A DNA stretch of 64,000 nt from JADCCX01 sp051649305 (GTDB lineage Bacteria; Pseudomonadota; Alphaproteobacteria; Rhizobiales; Beijerinckiaceae): assembly GCA_051649305.1 (NCBI GenBank), contig JBOFGV010000044.1, positions 124,001 to 188,000 on the forward strand, read 5' to 3'. Position 1 is the stretch's first letter. Each line of letters starts with the position of its first letter. Made by a program: the position numbers and the translations under genes. The notes beneath the pieces were generated by a model. It was not told where the DNA came from. It ran no database searches and saw nothing but the letters and a program-made list of their open reading frames with translations. Below are positions 24,579 through 32,755 of this stretch, piece after piece.

Positions 24579-25934
24579 TCAGACCTTGTGCTTCAGCGCC
24601 AACGCCGAGAGCGTGGCAGCAATGTCGCGTGCAGATTTCTCGACGATCGTATCGTCAAGTGCAATCACCGCGTCAGCTGCTTCCGCAGGAAGAAGCGCAC
24701 GAACCTTGGCAACTATCTTGGAGCGCCGCGCTGGCAACGCAAGGGGTGTATCAAGATCAACAAAGGTCTGATGGTGCGCCCCTGCCTTCATCTCGATCCG
24801 CACATCAGCAGCCGTATCGGAAATGGCAGGATCGCCGATCGTTTCCACGATATCACGGATAGCGATAAGATCTGGCCGCAGGCAGTTTTCGGATGAGAAG
24901 ACATCCAGCGCGCCGGTGTCAATTCCGGCCAGCGCCATGGCGCTGGTCAGGCGATAGCTGAACTTTGCCTCAAGCCCGGTGACAGGTGACTGGATATCAC
25001 AGACCCGCAACCAGCGTGGGCTCACGCGGAGAGCCACGCGACGCACATCGGCCAGCGAGAAGCCGGGCTTTTGCCGAAGCCCGATAAGGGCTTCAAGCGT
25101 TGCATGCGTGCCATGGCAGCAGGCGTGAAACTTGTGCTGCACAGTCTCGAACCAGAAGTCCTCGCCAAGCCCAGCCAGCGACGCTTCCAGATCCTCGCAC
25201 GCTCCCGCATGGGTGTCAGCGAAACCCTGTATACACTCAATACCATCAGGGCGTGAGATGAACCCTTGCGCTGCGAGCAGTGCCGCCTCGATACCGTTTG
25301 ATGCGGCGATGCCTGCGTTGAAAGGCTTGCCCATGGTGCCGAATTGCGATTTGAGCCCCGAGGCTCGTGTTGCCACAATGCCAAGGGCGTGACGCATCTG
25401 CTCGTTTGTCAGCCCCAGCAATCGCCCTGCAGCAACGGTTGCACCGAATGCGCCCGATGTCGCAGTCTGGTGAAAGCCGTGGTTGTAGTGCTGGGTGCCG
25501 AGCCACTGGCCAAGCCGCACTGCGGCCTCCATGCCGACAAGGGCTGCGTCCAGAAACGCAGCACCATCAGCATTCTGCCGCTCTGCCATGGCGAGTGCCG
25601 CCGGAAATAAAGCCACGCTGGGGTGTCCCACATAAGCGAAATGCGTGTCATCATAGTCCAGCGCGTGTGAGACCAGACCATTGGCGAGTGCAGCGGCGCG
25701 TGCCGGAAGCTTGACCGAAAGACCAAGCACTGTGGCCTGTGGCGCGCCGCTTTCCTCAGCCACAACAGTGCGCACAATGCGGGCCGCCGGTTCATCGATG
25801 CCCGCAATCGCGACCGCAGCCCAGTCCATCAGCGACAGCCGTGCAACCGCCAAGGCCGAGGCGGGAGCGGTTCTTTTACGGTTTGAGCCAAAGGCGGCCA
25901 AACGCGCCGTGATGGACGCAGTATCGATGTTCAT
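24579..25934 (-). CDS. MmgE/PrpD family protein
   Basis: This 451-residue member of the MmgE/PrpD family includes 2-methylcitrate dehydratase, cis-aconitate decarboxylase and iminodisuccinate epimerase among its relatives. Typical segments are LANGLVSHALDYDDTHF, GVEAAVR-like GMEAAVRLGQWLG, and FHQTATSGAFGATVAAGRLLGL. Length matches the family (about 450). It overlaps the upstream fumarase-like gene by 4 bp. A dehydratase, decarboxylase or isomerase acting on a small di- or tricarboxylate is expected; the exact reaction is not known. Confidence 0.85.
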   Translation of the reverse strand: MNIDTASITARLAAFGSNRKRTAPASALAVARLSLMDWAAVAIAGIDEPAARIVRTVVAEESGAPQATVLGLSVKLPARAAALANGLVSHALDYDDTHFAYVGHPSVALFPAALAMAERQNADGAAFLDAALVGMEAAVRLGQWLGTQHYNHGFHQTATSGAFGATVAAGRLLGLTNEQMRHALGIVATRASGLKSQFGTMGKPFNAGIAASNGIEAALLAAQGFISRPDGIECIQGFADTHAGACEDLEASLAGLGEDFWFETVQHKFHACCHGTHATLEALIGLRQKPGFSLADVRRVALRVSPRWLRVCDIQSPVTGLEAKFSYRLTSAMALAGIDTGALDVFSSENCLRPDLIAIRDIVETIGDPAISDTAADVRIEMKAGAHHQTFVDLDTPLALPARRSKIVAKVRALLPAEAADAVIALDDTIVEKSARDIAATLSALALKHKV

Positions 25935-27421
25935 CCTGACCTCCGCCAGAGTGATGGCCCCAGGGTGTGGATCGCGGCACCGCTCGCATCAACGGCCACT
26001 GTTACCGGCATGTCCTTGACCTCAAATTCATGGATTGCCTCCATACCAAGATCAGCGAAAGCAACCACCCGAGCCGATGTGATGGCTTTTGAAACAAGAT
26101 AGGCCGCCCCGCCAACCGCCATGAGATAAGCCGCGCCGTGACGGCAGATCGAAGCGATCGTGTCTGGTCCGCGCTCAGCCTTGCCAACCATCAAGGCGAG
26201 CCCACCGTGGCCCAGCATGAGGTCTGTGTATCCATCCATGCGTGTGGAGGTGGTCGGTCCCGCCGGGCCAACGACTTCATCACGAACGGCATTCACCGGG
26301 CCGACATAGTAGATCGCGCGACCGTTGAAATCGACTGGCCAGGGCTGACCTTCCGCCTGCAGTTTGGCGAGGCGCGCATGAGCAGCGTCGCGGCCGGTCA
26401 GCAGCCGTCCTGATAGCAGCAACGTATCGCCCGCCTTCCAGCCCGCGATCTCATCGCGTGTTAACGTATCGAGATTGATGGACTTCGTGGCCACACGCTC
26501 CATAACGATTTCCGGCCAGACTGATAAATCGGGGGGATCGAAGCGCGCAGGCCCTGATCCATCCATACGGAAATGGATATGCCGGTCCGCTGCACATTGC
26601 GGAATCAACCCGATGGGCTTTGAAGCAGCATGGGTCGGGAAATCAAGAATCTTGACATCGAGAACAGTCGTCAAGCCACCAAGCCCCTGTGCACCAATGC
26701 CCAGCGCGTTGACCTTGTGGTAGAGTTCGATCCGCATCTCCTCAATCTTTGAGGCTGGCCCCCGGCGCAAAAGATCCGGCATATCGATTGGCGCAAGCAG
26801 CGATTGTTTGGCAAGCGTGAGGGCCTTCTCGGGCGAGCCGCCCACACCTATGCCAAGCAGTCCCGGCGGGCACCAGCCAGCACCCATTTTTTCAACGGAA
26901 CGCAACACCCACTCAACGATATCGTCCTGCGGATCAAGGACGGCAAACTTCGCCTTGTTCTCCGAGCCACCACCCTTGGCTGCGACATGAATATCGACCA
27001 TATCACCCGCAACAAGCTCAACGTGCAGCATGGCAGGCGTATTGTCGCCCGTGTTCCGGCGCTCAAAAATCGGGTCACTGACCATCGACATGCGCAGCGG
27101 ATTGTCTTCGTTGGCGTAGGCAAGCCTGACACCTTCATTCACCACATCCTGCAACGACCGTGATGTGGCGATCCGCGCTCCGACACCAACTTTCATGAAG
27201 ATCTGCGCTGAACCCGTATCCTGACACATCGGGCGCTTTCCAAGCGCTGCCATGCGGGAGTTGACCAGAATCTGCGCGATCGCATTCTTGGCTGCCGGGC
27301 TTTGCTCATGCTCATACGCTGCGGCGAGATTGCTGATATAGTCAGCGGGATGGAAGCAGGCGATATACTGCAACGCCTCGGCTATGCCCTCGATGAGGTC
27401 GCTTTCGCTAATTGTTGTCAT
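25931..27421 (-). CDS. Class I (4Fe-4S) fumarate hydratase family protein, possible mesaconase
   Basis: This 496-residue single-chain class I hydratase has cluster ligands that align with FumA as C66 (RPMCQDTG), C184 (AGWCPPG) and C276 (LIPQCAADR). GGGSENKAKF (150-159) and GPTTSTRMDGYTD are family signatures. Some class I enzymes also hydrate mesaconate to citramalate. Sitting with a PrpD protein, a mesaconyl-CoA-type hydratase and a nearby CoA-transferase, that side of the family is more likely than a TCA fumarase. The ATG at 27421 is preferred to a TTG at 27448. It is the first gene of its operon. Confidence 0.85.
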   Translation of the reverse strand: MTTISESDLIEGIAEALQYIACFHPADYISNLAAAYEHEQSPAAKNAIAQILVNSRMAALGKRPMCQDTGSAQIFMKVGVGARIATSRSLQDVVNEGVRLAYANEDNPLRMSMVSDPIFERRNTGDNTPAMLHVELVAGDMVDIHVAAKGGGSENKAKFAVLDPQDDIVEWVLRSVEKMGAGWCPPGLLGIGVGGSPEKALTLAKQSLLAPIDMPDLLRRGPASKIEEMRIELYHKVNALGIGAQGLGGLTTVLDVKILDFPTHAASKPIGLIPQCAADRHIHFRMDGSGPARFDPPDLSVWPEIVMERVATKSINLDTLTRDEIAGWKAGDTLLLSGRLLTGRDAAHARLAKLQAEGQPWPVDFNGRAIYYVGPVNAVRDEVVGPAGPTTSTRMDGYTDLMLGHGGLALMVGKAERGPDTIASICRHGAAYLMAVGGAAYLVSKAITSARVVAFADLGMEAIHEFEVKDMPVTVAVDASGAAIHTLGPSLWRRSG

Positions 27422-27587
27422 GCGAAGTTCGCCAGGATGGTGGGACAAATCACCTCATCACAGTCGGGCTGTGCGAAGAGATACGCCGCCGGAGCGTTTC
27501 CGCCGCGTTCGACACCTTGTGTCAAAAGACGCAGATCAATCAGGTCATCGTGCACAGCATTCGCCTTGGCCGAAAGAAGCAATTCGA

Positions 27588-27598
27588 TATACCGTATA
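27588..27598. promoter_or_regulatory. Palindrome TATAC-C-GTATA in the divergent fumarase/CoA-transferase promoter
   Basis: TATACCGTATA has perfect 5-bp arms around one base. It lies 52 bp before the CoA-transferase ATG in the 229-bp divergent gap. This spacing and symmetry suit a GntR-type operator, but no regulator gene is adjacent. Confidence 0.35.
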
Positions 27599-27650
27599 CC
27601 CAAAGCTGCGGTTCCCGCTATCCCTTGATCGATTCAGGAGTTTATATCCC

Positions 27651-28796
27651 ATGACACGCCCGCTGGATGGACTGCTGGTTGTTTCGCTGGAACAGGCTAT
27701 CGCAGCGCCTTATTGCACCCGGATGCTCGCAGACCATGGAGCGCGGGTCATAAAAATCGAACGTCCTGACGGCGGAGACTTTGCCCGTGCCTACGACACG
27801 CGGGCGCGCGGACTCTCAAGTCATTTTGTCTGGTGCAATAGATCCAAGGAGAGTGTGGCGCTTGATGTGAAAAGCAAACACGGGTGTGAAGTGCTCGACG
27901 CGCTGATTGGCAAGGCCGATGTGCTGGTCCAGAATCTGGCTCCCGGGGCTATTGATCGCCTTGGTTTTGGAGCCGGTGCTATGCGCAAGCGTTTTCCACG
28001 TCTCATTCATTGTTCGATATCGGGCTACGGACATGGCGGTCCCTACGGCGATCGCAAAGCCTACGATCTGCTGATTCAGGCCGAAGCCGGCTTTCTTTCT
28101 ATCACAGGAACGCCAGGTGAAATGGCCAAGGCAGGTGTCTCCATTGCTGATATCGCAGCGGGGCAGGCCTCATATACCGCAATCCTGAATGCCATCATCC
28201 GACGCGGTCGCACAGGCGAGGGTGATGTCATCGATATCTCCATGCTCGAAGCCATGGCGGAATGGATGGGCTTCCCACTGTATTATGCCATAGATGATGC
28301 GGCTCCCCCTCCGCGTGCAGGTGCTGGCCACGCTACTATTTATCCCTACGGCCCCTTCGAGACCGCGAACGGCGTTGTTCTGTTTGGTCTTCAGAATGAC
28401 AGGGAATGGGAGCAGTTCGCAGCCATCGTTTTGGAGAGAGCCGATCTTGCAGCGGACCCACGCTTTAAGGGGAACGCAGGCAGAGCTGCCCATAAAAAAG
28501 AACTTGATGCAGTCATTCAGCCGACACTGCGCCTTTTGAGCTCGGCCGAAGCCTTGCGCCGTCTGGAAGCTGCGGGGATCGGAAACGCAAGGGTCAACAC
28601 TCTCACTGACGTCTGGGCGCATCCTCAGCTGGCCGCCCGTGGACGATGGGAAGATGTGGCGACCGAGAAAGGCGAAATGCCAAATCTGCGTCCTATTTCA
28701 GGAGCGGGCTGGAGCCCGCGCATGGATCCTGTACCAGCACTGGGCGAGCATACAAACGCTGTTCTTGAAGAGTTTGGACTGACCCAGTCAAAGTGA
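27651..28796 (+). CDS. CaiB/BaiF family type III CoA-transferase
   Basis: This 381-residue enzyme moves CoA between acids through an aspartyl-CoA anhydride; the catalytic Asp aligns with D167 in VSIADIAAG. Other family marks are QAIAAPYCTRMLADHGARVIKIE near the N-terminus and ISGYGHGGPYGDRKAYDLLIQA. The ATG at 27651 follows an AGGAG site by 10 bp; the open frame runs further upstream to 27384 through the promoter region and is not used. It is divergent from the hydratase operon and would activate the acid for the hydratase and dehydrogenase encoded there. Confidence 0.87.
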   Translation: MTRPLDGLLVVSLEQAIAAPYCTRMLADHGARVIKIERPDGGDFARAYDTRARGLSSHFVWCNRSKESVALDVKSKHGCEVLDALIGKADVLVQNLAPGAIDRLGFGAGAMRKRFPRLIHCSISGYGHGGPYGDRKAYDLLIQAEAGFLSITGTPGEMAKAGVSIADIAAGQASYTAILNAIIRRGRTGEGDVIDISMLEAMAEWMGFPLYYAIDDAAPPPRAGAGHATIYPYGPFETANGVVLFGLQNDREWEQFAAIVLERADLAADPRFKGNAGRAAHKKELDAVIQPTLRLLSSAEALRRLEAAGIGNARVNTLTDVWAHPQLAARGRWEDVATEKGEMPNLRPISGAGWSPRMDPVPALGEHTNAVLEEFGLTQSK

Positions 28797-28819
28797 TTCC
28801 GAAACGCATTCAACAGGCC

Positions 28820-29809
28820 TTACTGCACCTTCACATTAGCACCGCGGATAACTGGCGTCCATTTCTCGACCTCGCTGGCCACCATGCTTCGCAAAGCATC
28901 GGATCCACGTTTTTGTGGAATGATGGCACCAATGCCTTCCAGCTTTGCCTTTGTTGCCGGATCATCAAGGGCAGCGCTGACGGCCTGAGCCAGACGGTCG
29001 ACAATTGGTTTCGCTGTGCCCTTGGGGGCGAACATCGCATTCCAGCCAGAGGCCTGAAAAACCGGAAGGCCAGCTTCAACCGTGGTTGGAACCTGCGGCA
29101 GCACATCGGCCCGCTTGTCACTGGCCAGCGCCAGAGCCTTGATCGAGCCGCCCAGCACATGGGAGACGGTGTGAGGAATCTGGTCGCACATGTAATCATG
29201 CGTGCCAGCGATCAGATCGTTGAGCGCGGGGCCAGAACCGCGATAGGGAACAAGCTGGCCGCTTGTGCCGGTGACGGATGAAAACAGCAGGCAGCTGACA
29301 TGGGAGGTGGCGCCCACGCCGCCATGACCGTTGTTGAGCTTTCCGGGGTTGGCCTTAAGCATGGTGATGAGTTCAGCCAGCGTGTTTACGGGCAAAGTCT
29401 TGCGTACAAAGACCGCGATGGGCGTATCGGTCAACTGGCTGATATGCTCGAAATCCGTCACGGGATTATAGGCCAGCGTGGGATAGAGTGCTGGAGCAGC
29501 ACCATGGGTTCCCATCTGCCCAACCAGCAATGTGTATCCATCAGGGGCCGAACGTGCGCCGCGCAAGGAACCGGTTGTTCCGCCTGCGCCGCCAATGTTT
29601 TCAACCACCATTGGCTGCTTGAGGGTCGTGGCCATATGATCAAGCACAATGCGGGCAATCACATCCGTGTTTCCACCCGGCGCATAAGGCACGATGACCA
29701 TGATCGGCTTGTTGGGATAAGCTTCCTGTGATTTCGTGCCTGTTACAAGTCCGAGAGCTGCCAGCGACGCAAGAGCCAGAAGTCTGATGCTGCGAATGGA
29801 ACGGGACAT
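28820..29809 (-). CDS. Bug/TctC-family substrate-binding protein
   Basis: This 329-residue periplasmic protein starts at 29809 after a GGAGGAAA site. The frame remains open to 30373 inside the TauE gene, but the signal peptide (hydrophobic 8-23, cleavage near residue 27) fixes the start. Bug landmarks are IMVIVPYAPGGNTDVIAR, GGAGGTTGS and DGYTLLVGQMGTHG. It closes the gntR-tct operon, 38 bp after tauE, so this operon encodes two Bug proteins but one TctAB channel. Confidence 0.88.
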   Translation of the reverse strand: MSRSIRSIRLLALASLAALGLVTGTKSQEAYPNKPIMVIVPYAPGGNTDVIARIVLDHMATTLKQPMVVENIGGAGGTTGSLRGARSAPDGYTLLVGQMGTHGAAPALYPTLAYNPVTDFEHISQLTDTPIAVFVRKTLPVNTLAELITMLKANPGKLNNGHGGVGATSHVSCLLFSSVTGTSGQLVPYRGSGPALNDLIAGTHDYMCDQIPHTVSHVLGGSIKALALASDKRADVLPQVPTTVEAGLPVFQASGWNAMFAPKGTAKPIVDRLAQAVSAALDDPATKAKLEGIGAIIPQKRGSDALRSMVASEVEKWTPVIRGANVKVQ

Positions 29810-29847
29810 GGTTGATTTCCTCCGGATTTTTTTGAGTTGCGGATCTT

Positions 29848-30648
29848 CTATGAATTGATGGATCGATAAGCCTGCATAAGAAACCCGATGCCACCCATCA
29901 CGATGACAGCATCGATAAGGCCGGTGTGTACGGAGACTGGCATGCGGCGGATAAGCCAGCGTGCGACATAGGCACCCGGAATCATCATGATGCCGATCAC
30001 GAGGCCCAGGATGAACTGTTGTGCCGTGAGCACCGAAGCCGTGCCGAAAATGATCATCTTCACGACATGGAGCACCATGCCGATGATTGCATCGGTGGCC
30101 ACAAAGGCCGCACCGGCCAGACCAGCACCAGCGAGAATGGGCAACACCAGAATGCCGCCGCCGATTGTGGCTCCGGACACAAGGCCAAAGCCCAGTGAGC
30201 AGACTGCAATCCAGCGCCGGGACAGGCGGAAAGACCCTTTGGGCAGTGCACGCCGGGCGATCACAACAGCCAGCATGAAACAGCCAAGCAAAAGTGCGAT
30301 AGAACGTTCGTCCAGCCATGTGTAGATCACAGAGCCAATGATACAGCCGGGCAACGACCAGAGCATCACCCATGTCGCAGTCGGCCAGTCAATGTCCGCG
30401 CGAAAAGCCTGAATGCGCGCGATGTGGCTGACACTCATTGCAACGCTGATAGTCTGAACAACGGCACCGACACCAATGATCGGCGTGATGGCGAAGGAAA
30501 TGAGGATAGCCCCTCCCGCACCTGTAATAGCACTGGCCATCGACCCCAGAAAAGCAGCAACTGCGACGAAAAATGCTGACAGAGGCGCTATCGATGGCAG
30601 CAGGCCAGAGCCCGCGACTTGCGCAGTCTGAAGCGCCAGTGTCGTCAC
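29848..30648 (-). CDS. TauE/SafE family (sulfite exporter) membrane protein
   Basis: This 266-residue protein has about eight hydrophobic segments and two internal repeats typical of the family (GSMASAITGAGGAILISF near 36 and LVSGATIGGGILVLPIL near 156). Family members export sulfite, sulfoacetate or other small anions across the inner membrane, and many are uncharacterised. It overlaps the SDR gene by 4 bp and lies among uptake and catabolic genes. Efflux of an acidic pathway product is a reasonable inference; sulfonate export is not shown. Confidence 0.85.
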   Translation of the reverse strand: MTTLALQTAQVAGSGLLPSIAPLSAFFVAVAAFLGSMASAITGAGGAILISFAITPIIGVGAVVQTISVAMSVSHIARIQAFRADIDWPTATWVMLWSLPGCIIGSVIYTWLDERSIALLLGCFMLAVVIARRALPKGSFRLSRRWIAVCSLGFGLVSGATIGGGILVLPILAGAGLAGAAFVATDAIIGMVLHVVKMIIFGTASVLTAQQFILGLVIGIMMIPGAYVARWLIRRMPVSVHTGLIDAVIVMGGIGFLMQAYRSINS

Positions 30649-31388
30649 GGAAGATAAGCCCCGCCATTGATATGCATGGTCTGGCCCGTGACATAGCGCG
30701 CTCTCGGCCCTGCGAGATAGCGCACCATTCCGGCGACATCCTGCGGTGTTCCCAGCGGCCCGAGCAAGGTCTTGCGCGTTGCATGGTGTCCCGGCTGATG
30801 GCCGGCGCGGACCGTATCAATCAGTCCGGGTGAAACGAGGTTTACCGTGATACCTGATGCCGCAAGATCATGGGCGAGAGCCTTGGTCATGCCATCGAGT
30901 CCTGCCTTGGCGGCGATGACATGTACGCGGTCCTTTGCACCGGTGTAGGCGGTCAATCCGCCAATGTTGATGATGGATGCATGACTGCTTTTTGCGAGCG
31001 CTTCAAGCGCTGCGCAGGCACAGAGAAACGGTCCCTCAAGGGCGACGCTGGTGACGGCACGGAAGTCCGCCAGTGTCATCTGCGCAAACGGCACTTCTGT
31101 GCGGACAGCGGCGTTGTTGACGAGAGTATCCAACGCCCCAAAGCGGGCAACAGTGCCAGCCACCAGTGCCTTGACCGAAGCCTCGTCCGTCACATCGGCC
31201 AGCCACGCGGCAGCTGTTCCACCCGCCTGCTCAATGAGCGCAACTGTTTCCTGCAATCCCGCCATATCGCTGCGGGCCGTCACCATCACGGAAGCTCCAC
31301 CTGCTGCAAGATCAAGCGCAATCGCACGCCCAATGTTGCGTGCACCGCCCGTGACAAGGGCGACCCTGCCGGATAATTCTGCCGTCAT
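30645..31388 (-). CDS. SDR-family protein with an altered catalytic motif
   Basis: This 247-residue Rossmann protein has TGGARNIG (13-20) and NNAAVRTE (91-98), so cofactor binding looks normal. The active-site YxxxK is changed: K161 is present but the position four residues before it is V157 in RVHVIAAKAG. The usual Ser-Ser pair is replaced by G143-G144. It may use His156 or Tyr148, or may not be a standard reductase. It is co-translated with PrpD and TauE through ATGA overlaps. Confidence 0.82.
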   Translation of the reverse strand: MTAELSGRVALVTGGARNIGRAIALDLAAGGASVMVTARSDMAGLQETVALIEQAGGTAAAWLADVTDEASVKALVAGTVARFGALDTLVNNAAVRTEVPFAQMTLADFRAVTSVALEGPFLCACAALEALAKSSHASIINIGGLTAYTGAKDRVHVIAAKAGLDGMTKALAHDLAASGITVNLVSPGLIDTVRAGHQPGHHATRKTLLGPLGTPQDVAGMVRYLAGPRARYVTGQTMHINGGAYLP

Positions 31389-32755
31389 GTCCTTGCATCC
31401 TTCATGCTGAAGTTTTGTCCACCCATCAGCGCCTCAATCGCGGCAAGCACAGTTTCGCCCCTTGCTGCACTCCAGCCGCCAAAGCGGATATTGGCGCGGT
31501 ACTTTGCCACAATCTCTGCATCAGAGAGCGGTGCATTCACACCGCCTCTCATGTGGCCCTGCCGGAACTCGCGGACTTCCCCGTTGCGCAGCGTTGCCTT
31601 GAGATGCCCTGTGAAGGCGCGTGGGTAGGGATTGGCGGGATCGATCACATAGCTGATCTTTGCTGCAAGCGCGCGACGGGCCTGATCCTTCACGGCGTCG
31701 TTCTCAAAGGCCTGCAGACCTGCATCGCCGGTGACAAATCCGGCTGCGATGCAGTCCGGCGTAGAAAACTTGGCCGCATAGCCATTTGGCGGCGACTGCT
31801 TGAGCGCAAGCGGCTCCCAGAGGCGGTGCACCGTGCCTTCGCCCACTTCGCAAACGATGCTGACGATGTCATCCTGCTTGACGCCGCTCTTTGCCAGCGC
31901 GATGGCACAGTCGACATAGGGCTGTGTCATGGTTCCGCAGGCGAAGGGCTTGAAGGCGAGGGTCGCGCCAATCCAGCGCTTGCCCAGATCAGCTGTCAGC
32001 TGCGTAAAATCAGGCGTGCGTGAGGGCGCAAAGGCCTTGTAGAAACCGTGTGTTCCTTCAAAAACCGTTGGCGGTCCTGTAACACCACCTTGCGCAAGAC
32101 TGACGGCGCGAATGCCGCTCTGCGCTGCAAGACCGGCATGCAGCCGCTTGGTTGATGAACCATCCGCAAGATATTCGATGATGCCTGAGGCCATGGAACC
32201 TGCAATGCCCAAAGCCCGCGCCGTGGCTTCTGCTGGCAGTTTCAGCAATGTCGCCAGCGCAGCGGTGGTGGCCATGGCACCCAGCACAGCAGTGGGGTGA
32301 AAGCCAGCCTTATGGATGGCCTGTGGGGCGACCAGCGAGCCACGGCAAATGACTTCAACACCGACAGCGATGGCGCGGATGACTGCTTCACCTCCAAGGC
32401 CGTCCCGCTCTGCGACGGCCAGCACCGCAGGCACAACCGGCGCACCGGCATGCACCGGGCCGCCCTCAAACGTGTCATCAAAATCCTCGCCGTGCGCCGC
32501 AGTGCCGTTGATGAGCGCGGCATCAATGGCGGTAAAGCGACCCTTGTGGCCAATGACAGTGGAAGCGCCTTTGCCTTCTGCAGCACCAAGGCAACCGATG
32601 ACATAGTCGGTTCGCCGTGCTGCCACGCAGAGCCCCGTGACATCGATGATCAGGCGGCGGACCATGGCGCGGACATCAGCCGGAACAGGTATCTTGCCTG
32701 ATGCAACGCCTTCCGCAAACTCACCAATCTGCAGGGCAACTGTTCGGCTTGTCAT
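31385..32755 (-). CDS. MmgE/PrpD family protein
   Basis: This 456-residue MmgE/PrpD protein is the second of three in the window. LINGTAAHGEDFDDTFEGGPVHAG holds the acidic pocket motif, and FHPTAVLGAMATTAALATLL matches the helical domain of the family. It is joined by 4-bp overlaps to tctA upstream and to the SDR downstream. Direct coupling to a tricarboxylate-type transporter suggests the imported solute is a poly-carboxylate that this enzyme dehydrates, decarboxylates or epimerises. Confidence 0.85.
   Translation of the reverse strand: MTSRTVALQIGEFAEGVASGKIPVPADVRAMVRRLIIDVTGLCVAARRTDYVIGCLGAAEGKGASTVIGHKGRFTAIDAALINGTAAHGEDFDDTFEGGPVHAGAPVVPAVLAVAERDGLGGEAVIRAIAVGVEVICRGSLVAPQAIHKAGFHPTAVLGAMATTAALATLLKLPAEATARALGIAGSMASGIIEYLADGSSTKRLHAGLAAQSGIRAVSLAQGGVTGPPTVFEGTHGFYKAFAPSRTPDFTQLTADLGKRWIGATLAFKPFACGTMTQPYVDCAIALAKSGVKQDDIVSIVCEVGEGTVHRLWEPLALKQSPPNGYAAKFSTPDCIAAGFVTGDAGLQAFENDAVKDQARRALAAKISYVIDPANPYPRAFTGHLKATLRNGEVREFRQGHMRGGVNAPLSDAEIVAKYRANIRFGGWSAARGETVLAAIEALMGGQNFSMKDART

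Noticed and set aside
25931..27421. Housekeeping TCA-cycle fumarase
   Set aside because: The cluster cysteines are present, but the operon context with CoA, PrpD and hot-dog enzymes favours a catabolic hydratase; a fumarase role is not excluded.
29810..30373. N-terminal extension of the Bug protein at 28820 to 517 residues
   Set aside because: The extension runs inside the TauE gene on the same strand; a signal peptide and GGAGGAAA site fix the start at 29809.
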